This document shows positions 20,316 to 31,934 of a stretch of DNA of 64,000 nucleotides, piece after piece (the stretch's first letter is position 1; the number at the start of each line of letters is the position of its first letter). The notes beneath the pieces are model-generated. The model saw nothing but the letters and a program-made list of their open reading frames with translations. It made no database searches and was not told where the DNA came from. A program made the translations under genes and the position numbers. This DNA is from Rheum nobile (Eukaryota > Streptophyta > Magnoliopsida > Caryophyllales > Polygonaceae): contig WOAB01000093.1 of NCBI GenBank assembly GCA_027886185.1, forward strand, positions 6,510,001-6,574,000, in the 5' to 3' direction.

Positions 20316-22729
20316 CGTAGATGCATGTATCTCAAGATATTTTTGGTAAATCTCGATTTAGTCTTTTAAATCAAATCAAACCTAAATATTGGATCTTTGG
20401 TAATTGTTTGGAAGTCAATACATTTCATGTCTGAAATGAATCTGGTAGTCCAAACATAGTTACATGTTGTTGTGTTCTGAACACTTTTGTGTCTCAGTTC
20501 CCTTGAAACTAACGCACAGATCCTACACAACACCACCACCGAGCACCCAAGAGGAGCCGTCAAAGGGGTCGCGAGGTGGGAGGCGCTCAGATTTGGGGCG
20601 GAGACATCACAAGAACAGTGGGTGCAACACATAAGATAAAAGGATCTCGGCGACGACAACGACTATGAGGGAGACGAAGGAAGGCGGAGATCTATGGTGT
20701 GAGGGTGGCTGATCGAAGGAGTGGGTGCTAGTGGAGTGAGATAAAGGAAAGGGCGGCAATTGATAGAAAAGGGTGGTTTAGTGTTTGAGAGGTGAGGTTG
20801 GGTTTTTGGTTAGGAGCATTTTCAAGGTCGAGTTCTTTTTCACCATCATTTGAAGGCCCCAATATTGAGTTTGCGAAGGAGGATATGGACTCATTCAATG
20901 AAAGGATATTAGATCTATAGTCAAATCGCGATCGAAGGTTTTTTTCACTATAGGTGAGAGAAATCAATATTGGAGGTTGTAAAGGGCTTTTTCAAATGGG
21001 TAAATTTTGAAGAATGGCTATATAGTGAATATTAGAGAGAAGAAGATCGAAATATCAGACAGTTGTAGAAGAGAGCACTTTTTGGGGATGAAATTGGTCG
21101 GGATATTAGGCGGCGTAAGGGGAGCGAGGTAGGGTATCAGGAGTGGCTTTGTTTTTAGGGTTTCTTTGAGTTTCGTTTCTAGAGTCGAATGATGGGAATC
21201 TTTAATACAACAAAACTAAAAAGAATGAGAAAGGCTTTGTTATGCATTATGCAAAACTTTGTATTAAGATGAATGTAGTTTGATTTTTTTTCCTATTTGT
21301 TTAATAATTATTTGGCAAAAGTATTTTCATCTATCTTGAGGAACTTCTAGTTTATGAATGTAGCTTACTTTTATCCATCTCTTACATGTGATCCAAAACT
21401 TATTAAAGATTAACTAGTGTAATCCCCTTGCCATGTACGAATTAAACCTAATGTAGTTGTACGGGTTAAACAATAGACATTATAATTATTATGTATATAA
21501 ATATATGATATGATATATAATAAAATCATTTTCTAAGTTTAGACGTATTTCTACTATAGATTTTTTTTGTATATGCATAATCTATAATTTTCAATAATCA
21601 TTGTAATTAGTAGCTTATTAAGCAGTAGTGTATCATTAATTAATAGGGCTAAATTGTGATGTTTATCAAGTTCCTTTCTTTTCTTGTTTTAATTTTGAGA
21701 ATTTAAAAGGGTAAATGGTAGAGTAGGGAGGAAATTTTTACATAGACATGGTTTCTCCTTTAGTGTATTAGGGAGATAAGATGGATTTAACTATTTTTCA
21801 TTTCAACTCATAATATCTAACATCTAACTAGTTTTTATAAAATATTTAGTTAATAATTTTAGTTTCAGCTCTAACTACTCATTCAGCTGAAGCTTCATAT
21901 TCTCATTAAGCTTCGGCTTCATCTACTCATTCAACTTCATATCTTGTTTTAAGTCAATATACTGAATGGAACCGTGATCTCATAATGTTCCACAATGTGA
22001 TTAAATAAGTACCATTGCAAATTTAATCTCATATCAGAGTAACCTCGATCCATATTTATTTATTTTTTTGTATATCCGGACTAGTTACTCTTAAGAAATG
22101 GTTCGAACATGTACACAATTATGTTTGATTTGACAAACCAATCTTACAACATGCCAAGTAAAAACTAGACCAATTTTTTTGAATGGAAATTATTCAATAT
22201 ATATACCAGACATGTCTAATAAATCAAGAGACTGAGAAACTTGGTAGTGTGGTAAGCCAATATAAAATACATAAAATAAAAACAACATATCAACTAAGAA
22301 ACAAACAAACCGACATGAAAAACTTAGACGGGCTAGGGAGGGTGAGTATGACACAAATGCGGATAAGTTTAAACTAACGCAGGGTCACACTGTCTGGGAG
22401 CAGGTAAGCAAGAGGACTCTCTCCTGAGAAGTGCAACACAATTCATAGAAATTTCGTTGTCTCAAAGAGCCATTAAATCATAGGACTACAACCTCATCGA
22501 GTACAAAAACTCGATCCAAAAACTTAAAATCAACTCCACATTTGAATGGATGCTTATTAATCACAATTCATGATGAAAAGGGTATTGATTGACCTCAATC
22601 AGACCAAAGTTAAGGCCAAGCAAACTGGTTTTGGAACATAAGTTAGTGAATTTTGTTTTTGACAGGCTTTTTGATTTTCGAATTGGGAATTATCCAAACA
22701 AATATATATAACATTATAAATGTAATATA
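20316..22729. other. Intergenic DNA without recognised genes
   Basis: Several short open stretches exist on both strands but none shows a known motif, splice context or length worth calling. A segment near 21415-21475 (AACTAGTGTAATCCCC then GTACGGGTT) resembles a transposon end but could not be assigned. Confidence 0.4.
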
Positions 22730-23035
22730 TATAAGAATCACATTTCGTGCATTTGGTTATTACGTAATGTGCGTTGAATTTTGTAGGATGTGCAATTTAA
22801 TATAACTTAATGTGCATTGTATAACTATATGTACATTTGAATTCTATGTGCATTTGGGTTATACTAGATGTGCATTTTGTTATAACGTGGTGTGCATTTG
22901 AATATAATGTGAACTGCATTTGAATTCTATGAGATGTTCAACTAAAGTTAATGAATGTGCATTTTGAATTATATTGTATGTGTATTTCGAATTCTACTTT
23001 ATGTGTAATTTGAAATTATAAGGTAGACATAAATT
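22730..23035. repeat. Irregular ATGTGCATTTGAATT repeat field
   Basis: Words close to ATGTGCATTTGAATT recur about 10 times at uneven distances (around 22769, 22806, 22848, 22868, 22888, 22915, 22964, 22980, 23000). It resembles in style the field at 13620-14250, although the word differs. No coding potential. Confidence 0.5.
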
Positions 23036-23869
23036 AGCAAATAAAAATTGGTTGGGGGAAAAAGTTTGGTCGGTCAATGCCGGGGACCGATGGTCAACGT
23101 TGAAGACCATCCATTGACCACATATGTTAACCGTTCAACTCATTTAAATGATAATGTGCTTGACACATGTTCATTTATGTGAAAAAAGAAGTTGGCATTT
23201 GGGCTTGATGGACTTCTGAGGTAAATGAGAATTTTTATTAAAAATTGCGCTTAGTTACGGAATTGTCACCGTGTACAACTCTTTAGTTCTCTTCTAAGGG
23301 GGCATTTTCACGGTAAGAACAATTTTCACCCGAGCTCCACCATATATATATAATTTCAATTTCTTTCGGTGGGGTTGTGGGTAGGGGCCATGTGATATGT
23401 ACACAAATGAACAATCTTGTTCACTATAGGACTTGTACTATTTTTGCAATAGATTTACTTTCTATTTGTTTCTTCTTTAGAGCTTGAGCAGTGGTGAGCA
23501 ATAAATGGGGTTTCTCGCTTATTAAAAATAATATATATTTATTTTGCCTCATTGGGTTTCTTATTCACTCTTTTTTCTATTTTTATAATAAATTAAATTA
23601 CATATATACCATATATAATACTTGTATGTCTTATAATATTATATATTATTTTACGTACTAAAAAAATAAGCTTAATTAATTTTATAATATATTATATTAT
23701 ATTCAATAAAATTTCCAAATAAAACATGACAATAAGATTAAAATAAGACGATACAAATACACTCATTAAACATAAAATTACATAAGATAATCATAAAATA
23801 AATACACACCAAAATACTAGAAAAAATACAACAACACATCAAAATATGATAATTGCCATGGAGTACCTT
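23036..23869. other. AT-rich intergenic DNA
   Basis: No gene, RNA or clear repeat family is seen. A short self-similar block with GGTCAATG/CATTGACC words occurs at 23070-23115. Confidence 0.35.
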
Positions 23870-24642
23870 ACTATAAGGATTAAGCATCTCCTTAATGAGT
23901 GCACTCGTCAAGGGTTGTACTTTTCTTCATTAGTGGCCATGGTTTCGCGAGAAGCCCATTAAGCGCGACCATTCTTTTAATTTTCTCCCTCTTCTCTATA
24001 TCTTCTTTCTTCGAATTCAGAATCCACAAGCTCTAAACCTTGGAGCGAGAATTGGCCTCCTTTTTGTCTTCTCTAGTTTTCGTAACTGTGGGAGCCATAT
24101 TTAGCTCGACTCGGAAAGACGGCCCAAAGGGTGGAAAAGGCCCATCTACCACATAGCTCGGTCTGAACATAGCCCAGAGATCCACTCTTGAAGTCAGTCT
24201 TGCCCAATCAAGGCGGAGTCCAGCCACGATCCAGGGTATAAAAAAGAGAGGCGGAAGCCGAAAACAAGGATTCTCGACTCTCTCCTTGCGACTGCTTCCC
24301 CCCGACGCCATTGGAGAACGAGAGAAAGCCAGTATCACCGCCCGGAATTGCACGCCATCCCTCCTATCCCCCCTCTCTCTCGCCTTTATTTGATCTTCTC
24401 CCTTTGTTTTGAGCGAGTCATGGTCTGACTTGATCGTCAGAGTGGCAAGCCCGAGGCTCCCCCGAACTCTCTTTTTCAGGATCAGACTCTGTGTTGGACG
24501 TCGTCTGACGTGACAGAGGATCGCCGATGGGGAACAGGGGGAATAGCTTTCAAGGGAGACGAGCCGGAGTTGGTTTTGTGTCAATCGCCAACTATTTCCT
24601 CTTGGAAAACCGAGTGATCACAGTAGCAACCTTCTTCGATCT
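23870..24642 (+). repeat. Tat/Ogre-like LTR fragment
   Basis: A TATA box (GGTATAAAAAAGAG at 24236), a C-rich leader and the block GATCGTCAGAGTGGC followed by CCCGAGG and CTCCCCCGAAC (24432-24460) resemble the conserved LTR region of Tat-lineage gypsy elements. The fragment abuts the ORF1-like gene at about 24642 and truncates its C-terminus. No partner LTR or internal domain is present. A long minus-strand open frame across it (24033-24584) has no recognisable content. Confidence 0.4.
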
Positions 24643-24748
24643 CTTTGCGTTTTGACGCCTTTACACCAGGAGGACGAACCATAGTTTGTTCCTCTACTTC
24701 AAGATTGATAGGACTCTCTGGATTAGAGCTTAAAGAATACCAACATGC
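24581..24748 (-). pseudogene. PIF/Harbinger ORF1-like gene, C-terminal piece
   Basis: Minus-strand continuation of 36983-37517 after the 12.2 kb insertion. The motif RPPGVKASKRK at about 24643-24680 is characteristic of the NAM-associated C-terminal domain of PIF ORF1 or Myb/SANT-like proteins. The final codons to TGA at 24581 read through into unrelated LTR-like sequence, so the native C-terminus is lost. Confidence 0.7.
24744..24748. repeat. Target site duplication CATGC (left)
   Basis: CATGC precedes LTR start TGTAATACCCC and is repeated at 36983-36987. Confidence 0.95.
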
Positions 24749-24996
24749 TGTAATACCCCATATTTTTTGTAAGATTATTTTGGGAATTTTGGAATTTTCC
24801 CGAGTATCCGTTGTGTACGTCGGATTTAATACAGAGAGTTTGAGACATTCTGTAATGTGCTCTGTATCCGTAATATTTTTCTCAGTGAAATAATATACAG
24901 ACAAGGTGCCTTAGATTTTAATTGTCGTTCGCGTACGATAATTTTTATCCCGGTTTAATGTCATGTTCGTTCAAAGCTGAACGGGCGGAAAAGAGG

Positions 24997-25150
24997 TGTC
25001 ACGGCGACCGCCGTAAAGTCGCGGCGACCGCCGTAGTGAGACCCAAGCACGGCGACCGCCGTAAAGTCACGGCGCCCGCCGTCCCAATGCTCGAGGAGGC
25101 AGCTGGTGTGTCAGGCCGCGGCGACCGTCGTAAATTACGGCGCCCGCCAT
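24997..25150 (+). promoter_or_regulatory. GC-rich inverted-repeat array, Tekay 5' LTR
   Basis: Six units of the form ACGGCGACCGCCGT or ACGGCGCCCGCCGT (arms ACGGCG/CGCCGT around two bases) separated by 8-40 bp. The last ends 112 bp before TATAAAA. The same array stands at 34809-34959 in the 3' LTR, with differences mostly at CpG. Confidence 0.8.
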
Positions 25151-25261
25151 AAGTGCCGTCATCGTTGCCCAGTAGTCGTTGCCCGTTGGTCACCGGCGTT
25201 ATTTCTGGCGAGCGCCGAACTAGCTCTAGGCCCTTCGTTTTTGAACTCCAGACGCTTTGGC

Positions 25262-25268
25262 TATAAAA
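25262..25268 (+). promoter_or_regulatory. TATA box of Tekay 5' LTR
   Basis: GGCTATAAAAGGGGG, repeated at 35070 in the 3' LTR. A good match to a plant TATA box at the expected U3/R boundary. Confidence 0.75.
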
Positions 25269-27157
25269 GGGGGTGTTAGGGGAGAGATTTGAGCCATCCC
25301 AAGCACCAAACCTCTGCCAAATTTGCCTCTCGCCGGAGTTGTACCTTCGCCGGAAATTTCGAAGCTTTCGTCGGTGTTGTTAGTGGTGTTTCCAGCAGCT
25401 CTTTTGAAGCCTTGTGGTTGCCTTTGAAGGTCAGAAACCAAGCCAGGCTGAAAGGGGTCGAAACGCGCTTTGTTTTGGTGAGATTTCTCTCATCTCTGTC
25501 GACCGTGTTCTTCACGGCGACCGCCGTGATGAATGCGGCGACCGTCGCCAAGAACAGCGACCGCCGCCAGTGCCCAGAATGCCTTCGTGGCTTTGGCTTG
25601 GTCGGTTGTCGTCGTGGCGTCTTTCCTTTTGTGTTCTTTCGCCGTGTTTAGATTCGTACTGTTTATGTCGGATCTAACTTAGGGTTCCTTTTATGGGTCG
25701 ACTCGAAGGTTGTTGTGCTGTCAGAACTATACCTTGTCGAGCCCGGAATCCAGTTGACGTCTTTAGACTATTCTGCGGAGTAAGGCAAGTGGTGGTTCGC
25801 TCTTGCTCATTCGTTCCATATTTACATTAATTATCAGTAGTTTATCTGAGTAATTAATTTGGAATGAATATTCTGTTTGTCTGGAAACGGTTTTGATAAA
25901 CTGTTTTGAAAATCATATAATAGGTTGTATATCTGTTAGAACAACGCTATTATCTGTGATCGCCTTTCGGGCCTTTATGTGGATTTATCCTGTAACTGTT
26001 GTGATACTGTAACTGTTTAGTTAGCACAGTTAAATAGGAACGTTACTCGGACTCTGTCTAGTCGTTTCTTTATAATCTGGTATCGGGGTGGCTCGTCCCG
26101 ATCTGGTACTATTCTAAGATCATGATCGGTCTCTTTCACAAGTGTGTAGAGACAGGACACTTAGCTGGTGTCACAAACCTTTCGGTGTACGTCACTCTCG
26201 ACGAAACGTATACTAAGATGTGTCGTCCCATTGGTGGGGTACACATGTAAAAGTCTATAATGTGATGTGTGTTTTTGAAACATAATCAGATAAGTGCTAC
26301 CTTGACGCACATAATTAATGAACGCTCAGCGAGTAGGGCATCTAGGTAATAGTGCCGCTAGGAAGACTCGTGTTGACTTGAATGTAGTACGTCTTTTTTC
26401 CGATATGGATTCGCTGAAAGGCGGTGAGGTTGGTCGTTGACTGAAGCATCTCAGTCAGTTTTAAATCATTGTTGTATGATTCTGTAACTTTCCAGATTTG
26501 TCATACTTCCTTAAAGACTCATTTCCGTTGGAGTCTTCTTTCGAGCCGATTTCTGTGAAGATTCAGTCTTCCAGAATCCTCTCTTGTGCATACCTCTTGT
26601 TCATTCCAGTAGGAGTATGGTGGTTGACAAGCGTACTCGATTATTATTCGAGGGACGAGGAGTCTAACCTAATACGTCTGCTTCGAACCATTCTGCTTTG
26701 TACCCTTGCTAGTCTATTCATTTAGACTAACCAACCAATATTTTCCCTTGCATGGTTGGCTGGTGTCACCCGTTCGATTCGGCACATCAGATAAGAAGTA
26801 GTTCAGAAGACCAGAAGGACTATGGAGTCAACGGTGGTTTTTCAATGTTTTAATTATTTCTTTAATCAGGTTGAGATCTTTTGGACAATAACTTTGATTG
26901 TAATATACTTTCTTAGACTTCCGTTGTGTTTGTTTTAAACTCTGTATTGACCTATTCGGGATTGGGCTGTAATCCCGTAACCCTTGTTTCCTTGACAATG
27001 TTACGTTTTGGAATTTAATGCTTGATCATTGTGTATCAATTGCATTTCATAAATCGTATTTAAGTGGTAAAGCCTTGGGTGATCTCGGTAAGGAACACTG
27101 GAGTCACTGGCGGTAATACCTTTCCAAAAGGATTAAGTTTTTGGGGTGTTACAGTTG

Positions 27158-27169
27158 TGGTATCAAGGC
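27158..27169 (+). promoter_or_regulatory. Primer binding site, tRNA-Met type
   Basis: TGGTATCAAGGC begins 5 bp after the LTR end and matches the initiator tRNA-Met complement TGGTATCAGAGC except for a missing G. Confidence 0.75.
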
Positions 27170-27363
27170 CAAAGGTTTTAAAACGGGTTTGGAATTTTTA
27201 TAAACCATTTATCCGTTTTCGAAATGCTTTAAAAAGGGCTCTGAATTTTTATTCTGAAAAGAATTTAAAAACACCGTTCATAGTCGTGTCTTCTTTATAG
27301 TCTGATATAGTAAGCTTGCTTCTATGTCTAGAAAGACTAATTCCTTCCTTATTGTTCGATAGG

Positions 27364-28260
27364 ATGGGTGTCTGCTTTTCTATTGGTAGGGGGTCGGAAG
27401 ACGCCAAGTCGGACCAGCCGAGGCTAGATTTTCCGTTACCTCAGCGATGTTTCGAGGTTGGAGGCCCGAGTAGCCCGCCCGAAGACGTCAAGCACGTTCT
27501 CCCCGAGTCGGTTGTCCTTGTAGCTAGGGATGCTATGGTCCCTGAGGCTGTACCTGTGCCATCACCAAGGGTGGAGGAAGTACATGAATGGGAGCAGGAA
27601 GATGAGTTATTAAGGTATGAACAAGGGGTTTACCAAGACGACTTTCTACTGGGACCAATTCTCGAGGAGATCGAGTACGAGGAGGAGGAAGAGGAGATGC
27701 TTGAGCAAGATCCTGTCGAGGACGAGGATCCCATCGAGGATGATTCTGAGGATGAGGATCCCATCGAGGATGATCCCGAGGATGAGGATCCCATAGAGGA
27801 TGATCTAGAAGAGGATCCAGAGTTGGACCTTGGAGGGCAGAATCAGGAGCCCAGTACAGGATTATCACCAGTGCCAGAGTACGCACCCATGTCAGAAGCT
27901 GATTAGGAGGCACTGTATACCGAGTACGGTATTAGGAGAAGTGATAGGGAATCTCAGCCTATCCATACTCCAAGAAGATGGAGGTCGGAATCCGAGCTGC
28001 AGGAGATCCTCCGCCAGAGCGAGGTAATCTCTGCAGATCAGCAGAGTTAGTGGGATGAGTTGACCGCCAGTACTCAGAGGAGGGCTGGAATAGGAGGAAC
28101 AGTCATGGACGACCCATACTTTACCATGACTGAGCTAGGACTATGTGCTTCAGGGTCAAGCAGGGTGCGAAACCCATCGCCAGAGCTCGATGGTGAGCCT
28201 AGCCCGAAGAGACCATGCACGAGTAGCCAGTCGTATGGGAGACATTTTGGAACGCCTTGA
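27364..28260 (+). pseudogene. Extra acidic-repeat frame upstream of gag
   Basis: A frame of 298 codons from ATG 27364 (MGVCFSIGRG) to TGA 28258, interrupted by TAG at 27904 and 28048, lies between the primer site and gag. The middle is extremely acidic, with three 10-residue repeats of the type EDEDPIEDDP preceded by EEEEEE. After the first stop the protein-like sequence continues with a basic Arg/Ser-rich part (RRSDRESQ, PRRWRSESE) and a Pro/Ser tail (GEPSPKRPC). I know no named domain for it. Its length, codon content and shared frame across both stops argue for an ancestral protein. Chromoviruses normally have only gag-pol, so an acquired host sequence or an accessory protein are both open. 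Confidence 0.6.
27721..27810 (+). repeat. Three tandem 30 bp repeats encoding acidic motif
   Basis: Units at 27721-27750, 27751-27780 and 27781-27810 share GATGAGGATCCCAT and differ at a few positions. They keep frame, adding ten residues each. Confidence 0.9.
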
Positions 28261-28550
28261 GGAGGAGTGGCGTTGCCTATCGTAGTAGTTTCGTTTCTTA
28301 GTATTCCAAGTTGTACTTTGTGTAATATTTCAGTATTGCGGCAAGTACTCTGAGAAACACTTATATCTTCGAGCAATGTTGTCCAAACGCTCGAATGATA
28401 AACTTATGTGTAACTTGTGTAAGAGTTCGAAGGTTCATCTATAAAATGCCAAGTTGATCTATTCTGAGTGATTTATTTACGTTGATATATTGCATAAGTA
28501 TATTGCATAATATTAATGTATTGAATGCTTGGAATTGGATCGGTAATCAG

Positions 28551-30686
28551 ATGGTGAACCCAAGAAGCACGAGGAACTCGACTCGAGCCGGTGCTGGGAC
28601 TAGTCAAAACCCCAGGCCAGCAGGAAGAGGTGTTCAGGATGAACACGAATCAGAGTCTCGCGTCCAGCAGAGGCGTGAAGGTCAAGATCAGACCCAAGCG
28701 CCGACGGTGTTTGATGCCGCAGCTGTGGAGGCGATTCGTGGAATCGTGATGCAGGCTATTGCAGATGTATTGAGACCAAGCGCGCCTCAAGCACAAGAAG
28801 TGCCTACTCACGCAGCGGTTCCTGATATTGTGGAACCCAGAAACCCTGTGATTCAGGAGACTGCCGTCAGGACGAGAGACAGCTATGGTCATGCCCTTAA
28901 GACCATCACTTCCATGAGGCCCGATTGCTATAACGGGAAAGGGGAGCCAGTGGCAGTGACTCATTGGTTCTCCCATATGGAGAGGCTATTTAGGAACGTG
29001 GAGTGTACGGAGGCCGAGAAGGTCCATATCGCTTCTCTTCAACTGAAGGAGGAGGCTAGCGAGTGGTGGGAGAGCACTGGTTTGGCTGAGAGCCCAGTGT
29101 TAACTTGGTCGATGTTCAAGACCAAGATGGTTGATCGCTTTTTCTCTCGTGATATGAGAGAGGAGAAGCATAAAGAGTTCTTGTACCCTCAGACTGATGG
29201 TCTGAGAGTGACCGAGTTGGCATCTAAGTTCAACCATCTTCTACAGTATGCCACTGCCGAGATTACCAGCGAGGCCCAAAAGATCTGGTACTTCCACGAG
29301 TGGATGAACCCGAATATCAAGCCATTAATGGTGCACCACACATACTCTACCTTGGAGCAGTATGTGGATTGTACCTATAAGCTGGAGGTAACTCTGGAGG
29401 AGTTGACCAAGAGGCGCAACCGACAGAAGTCGATGCAGAATCAGAACCAGAGAGGTGGTTTTAAGCGCCCTGCGCCACCGTCTAACTTCACCAAGTCCGG
29501 CCGAGCTAAGACGGAGATGACGCAAGGGGGATCGACTCAGCAGTCAGGGCAGACCATGAGTATAGTTCAGTGTTATAACTGCGGTACTGCTGGGCACAAG
29601 AGCACTGAGTGTCGGAAGGAGAAGAGGCCATGCTTTGGGTGTGGACGTGATGGTCATCTGCAAAAGTTCTGCAAGCAGGGGAAGCAAAAGGGAGTAGAGT
29701 CGCAGCAAGGGTCAGTTCATCAGAGCAACCGACCTAGGTTTAAGCCTATCGAGACTCCTAGCCCTTTAGTGCAAACGACTGCTCAGAACAGGGGAAAGGC
29801 CCCAGCTGTTTCTGGAAGTCAGGGCCAACGCTTGTACGAGATGCGTGAGGCAGATGGACCCAACGCTCCGATTGCTCAAGGTACTCTATACCTTCACTCT
29901 ACTTCAGTGTGCATTCTGTTTGATTCTGGTGCTACGCATTCCTTTATTTCGGATAGCTGTGTTAGCAAGTTAGATTTAGTATGCAACGATTCGTGCGACC
30001 CTTTTGTCGTTAATCTTCCTAATGGAGAACGTTTGGTGGGAACCAAGCATCTATTCGACTTTCCGATTACCATTCAGGGTAAGGAATTTGAGGCAGATTT
30101 AATCTGTATAGCCATGGCTCCATACGACATTATCCTCGGTATGGATTGGCTAACGCGTCACAAGGTGGTGATCGACTTCAGTTCAAGAACGGTGACGGTG
30201 TCATCCGGGGGCCAGTTCGTGTGCAAGTTCAAAGGTCGAAATGACGCTGATAACGGCAAGCTGATCAATGCGATGGCTGCGTTTAAGCTACTACGACAAT
30301 GATGTGTCGGGTACCTTTGTTACTTGGATTCGCCTGTAAAGGATGGACCTGAGATTCTTGATATTCCTGTAGTTAGGGAGTTTTCGGATGTCTTTCCGGA
30401 AGAAATTCCTGGATTACCCCTAAGTCGTGACGTAGAGTTTTCAATTGATCTCGAGCCTAGTACGGCGCCGATTTCCAAATCCCCGTATCGGATGGCTCCA
30501 GCTGAGATGCAAGAATTGAAGAATCAACTTGAAGATCTTCTTGACAAAGGTTATGTCAGGCCGAGTGCATCGCCGTGGGGTGCTCCGGTATTGTTCGTCA
30601 AAAAGAAGGACGGATCGTTCCGACTTTGTATCGACTATCGAGAGTTAAACAAGGTGACGATCAAGAACAAGTATCCTTTGCCTAGG
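28551..30686 (+). pseudogene. Tekay gag, protease and start of reverse transcriptase
   Basis: Start chosen at ATG 28551 (MVNPRSTRN). Capsid-type gag lies at about 28900-29410 (ASEWWES, FFSRDMREEK). Two CX2CX4HX4C knuckles follow: CYNCGTAGHKSTEC at 29571 and CFGCGRDGHLQKFC at 29631. Retropepsin active site FDSGATHSFIS is at 29919. Reverse transcriptase begins after 30330 (KGYVRPSASPWGAPV, FVKKKDGSFRLCIDYRELN) and is cut by the solo LTR at 30686, just after KYPLPR. TGA at 30300 interrupts the frame between protease and reverse transcriptase. The catalytic residues seen are canonical, so decay is recent. Confidence 0.92.
30682..30686. repeat. Target site duplication CTAGG (left)
   Basis: CTAGG occurs before the solo LTR and again at 31930-31934. 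Confidence 0.93.
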
Positions 30687-31929
30687 TGATACACACAATT
30701 ATGTTGTGTGTATTGACGGAGTTTTGGCATGATTTTAGTGTTGTTTTAGGATGCTTTGGAGGTGATTTGGAGACTTGGCGAGGAGATGCGGAAGTTGCGT
30801 TTTTGGAGCTTTAGGAGCTGAGGAGCGAAGGATGGAGAAGCAGAACTGCGGCGATCGCTGCAGAATAACGGCGACCGCCGTTAATGGCCATGGAGAGACC
30901 TCAGCTACGAACTTGAAACGGCGATCGCCGTTTAAATGCAGCAATCACCGCATTTGCAGCGATCGCCGTGGAAGAAGCAACGGTCGCCGCCGCTGACGGA
31001 AACATCCCCGAGCCGATTTCATTTTTGGATTTATTTTATATTTCTTTATTTCGTTTTTATTATTTCTTTTAGGATAATTTCAGATTATTTTCCTTTGGTA
31101 TTTAAGGGTTGAGAAAACTTGTTTCTTAAAGAGCGGAACCCTAATTTCTAATTCTTCGTATTCTCTTGCTATGAAGAACTAAGCCTCTCTTGCTTAGTCA
31201 GACATTGAAGCTTTTCATGTGATTCAGTTGTGAGGTTCTTACTCCTAATCTATTGCATTGGTTCTTATCTTTTCTCTTGCTTGATTTCTTAAGATTGATA
31301 TTGATAATTTCTAGTCTAATCAACTAGGGTTTATCGTTATTTATCTATTGCTAGGTTTAGATTGTTACTGGTTGAGCACATCTATTCCACTGTAGCAACT
31401 GCATCGTATTAGTAACTGGTTGTGCTAATCTTATGCAGAAGAGAATTGGTTTACATTCTAGGGTAAAAACTGATTGTTTTATTCTAGGGTTGTATCCAAC
31501 TATATTCCTATCCGTAAGGCTGCTGTTAAACTGAATCTTGATAGTTTCAGGGTTGTTTAATTAGTTAGTTCTAATAGTATCTGGTTGTGCCATTAGTTAC
31601 ATCTGAAAAGGAATTGGAATTACCATTGCATGCGATTTTGAGTAGTATCTATGATCAACTTGTCATTCGATTAGCGGATATTGTTTGACTGAGTGCTTTC
31701 CCAATAACTGATTTCATCACCTTTAATTACTTATTTACCTTTGCATGTTTTGCTACTAAAACAAACCAACAAACCCCCCCCCTTGGTTACTTTAAATTGA
31801 CATACTTATTGCATACTGCGATTGATTTGTCTCCCTGTGGATTCGACCCTTACTTGCCTAAGACTACGTTTTAGGGTTTGTTTGGATACTTTGCATAGTA
31901 GGAATTAGAACGGCAAATTCCTGTTATCA
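30687..31929 (+). repeat. Solo Athila-like LTR inside reverse transcriptase
   Basis: 1243 bp from TGATACACAC to CTGTTATCA with exact 5 bp duplication and no internal region: the product of recombination between two LTRs. It shares with the 6448 element the GAAGAACTAAG block (31172), TATTTAAGG (31099), the poly-C run (31774) and GATTCGACCC (31840) but is a separate subfamily. With its duplication it adds 1248 bp, a multiple of three, but it carries many stops. Confidence 0.92.
30849..30990 (+). promoter_or_regulatory. GC-rich palindrome array in solo LTR
   Basis: Units such as ACGGCGATCGCCGT (a perfect palindrome), GCGGCGATCGCTGC and ACGGCGACCGCCGT, five to six in all. The array ends about 109 bp before TATTTAAGG. 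It resembles the Tekay array more closely than the array of its own relative at 6781. Confidence 0.75.
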
Positions 31930-31934
31930 CTAGG
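31930..31934. repeat. Target site duplication CTAGG (right)
   Basis: Exact match to 30682-30686; the reverse transcriptase frame resumes here. Confidence 0.93.

Larger units (their letters stand above)
24749..27153 (+). repeat. 5' LTR of Tekay-type element
   Basis: 2405 bp, TGTAATACCCC to GGTGTTACA. Contains the GC array (24997-25150), TATA box (25262), a further short cluster of CGGCGACCGCCG units at 25515-25568 and two AT-rich blocks. Long LTRs of 2-3 kb are usual for this lineage. Confidence 0.95.

Noticed and set aside
24033..24584. Minus-strand open frame of 183 codons
   Set aside because: It runs antisense through an LTR-like fragment with a TATA box on the other strand, has no recognisable motif and low-complexity Arg/Ser content.
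25289..25651. LTR open frames (also 34914-35480)
   Set aside because: Present in both LTR copies because the DNA is the same; translations are driven by GC arrays and carry no known domain.
27533..27913. Minus-strand Pro/His-rich frame
   Set aside because: It is the complement of the GAGGATGAGGAT acidic repeats; the plus-strand frame continues across its stops in protein-like fashion.
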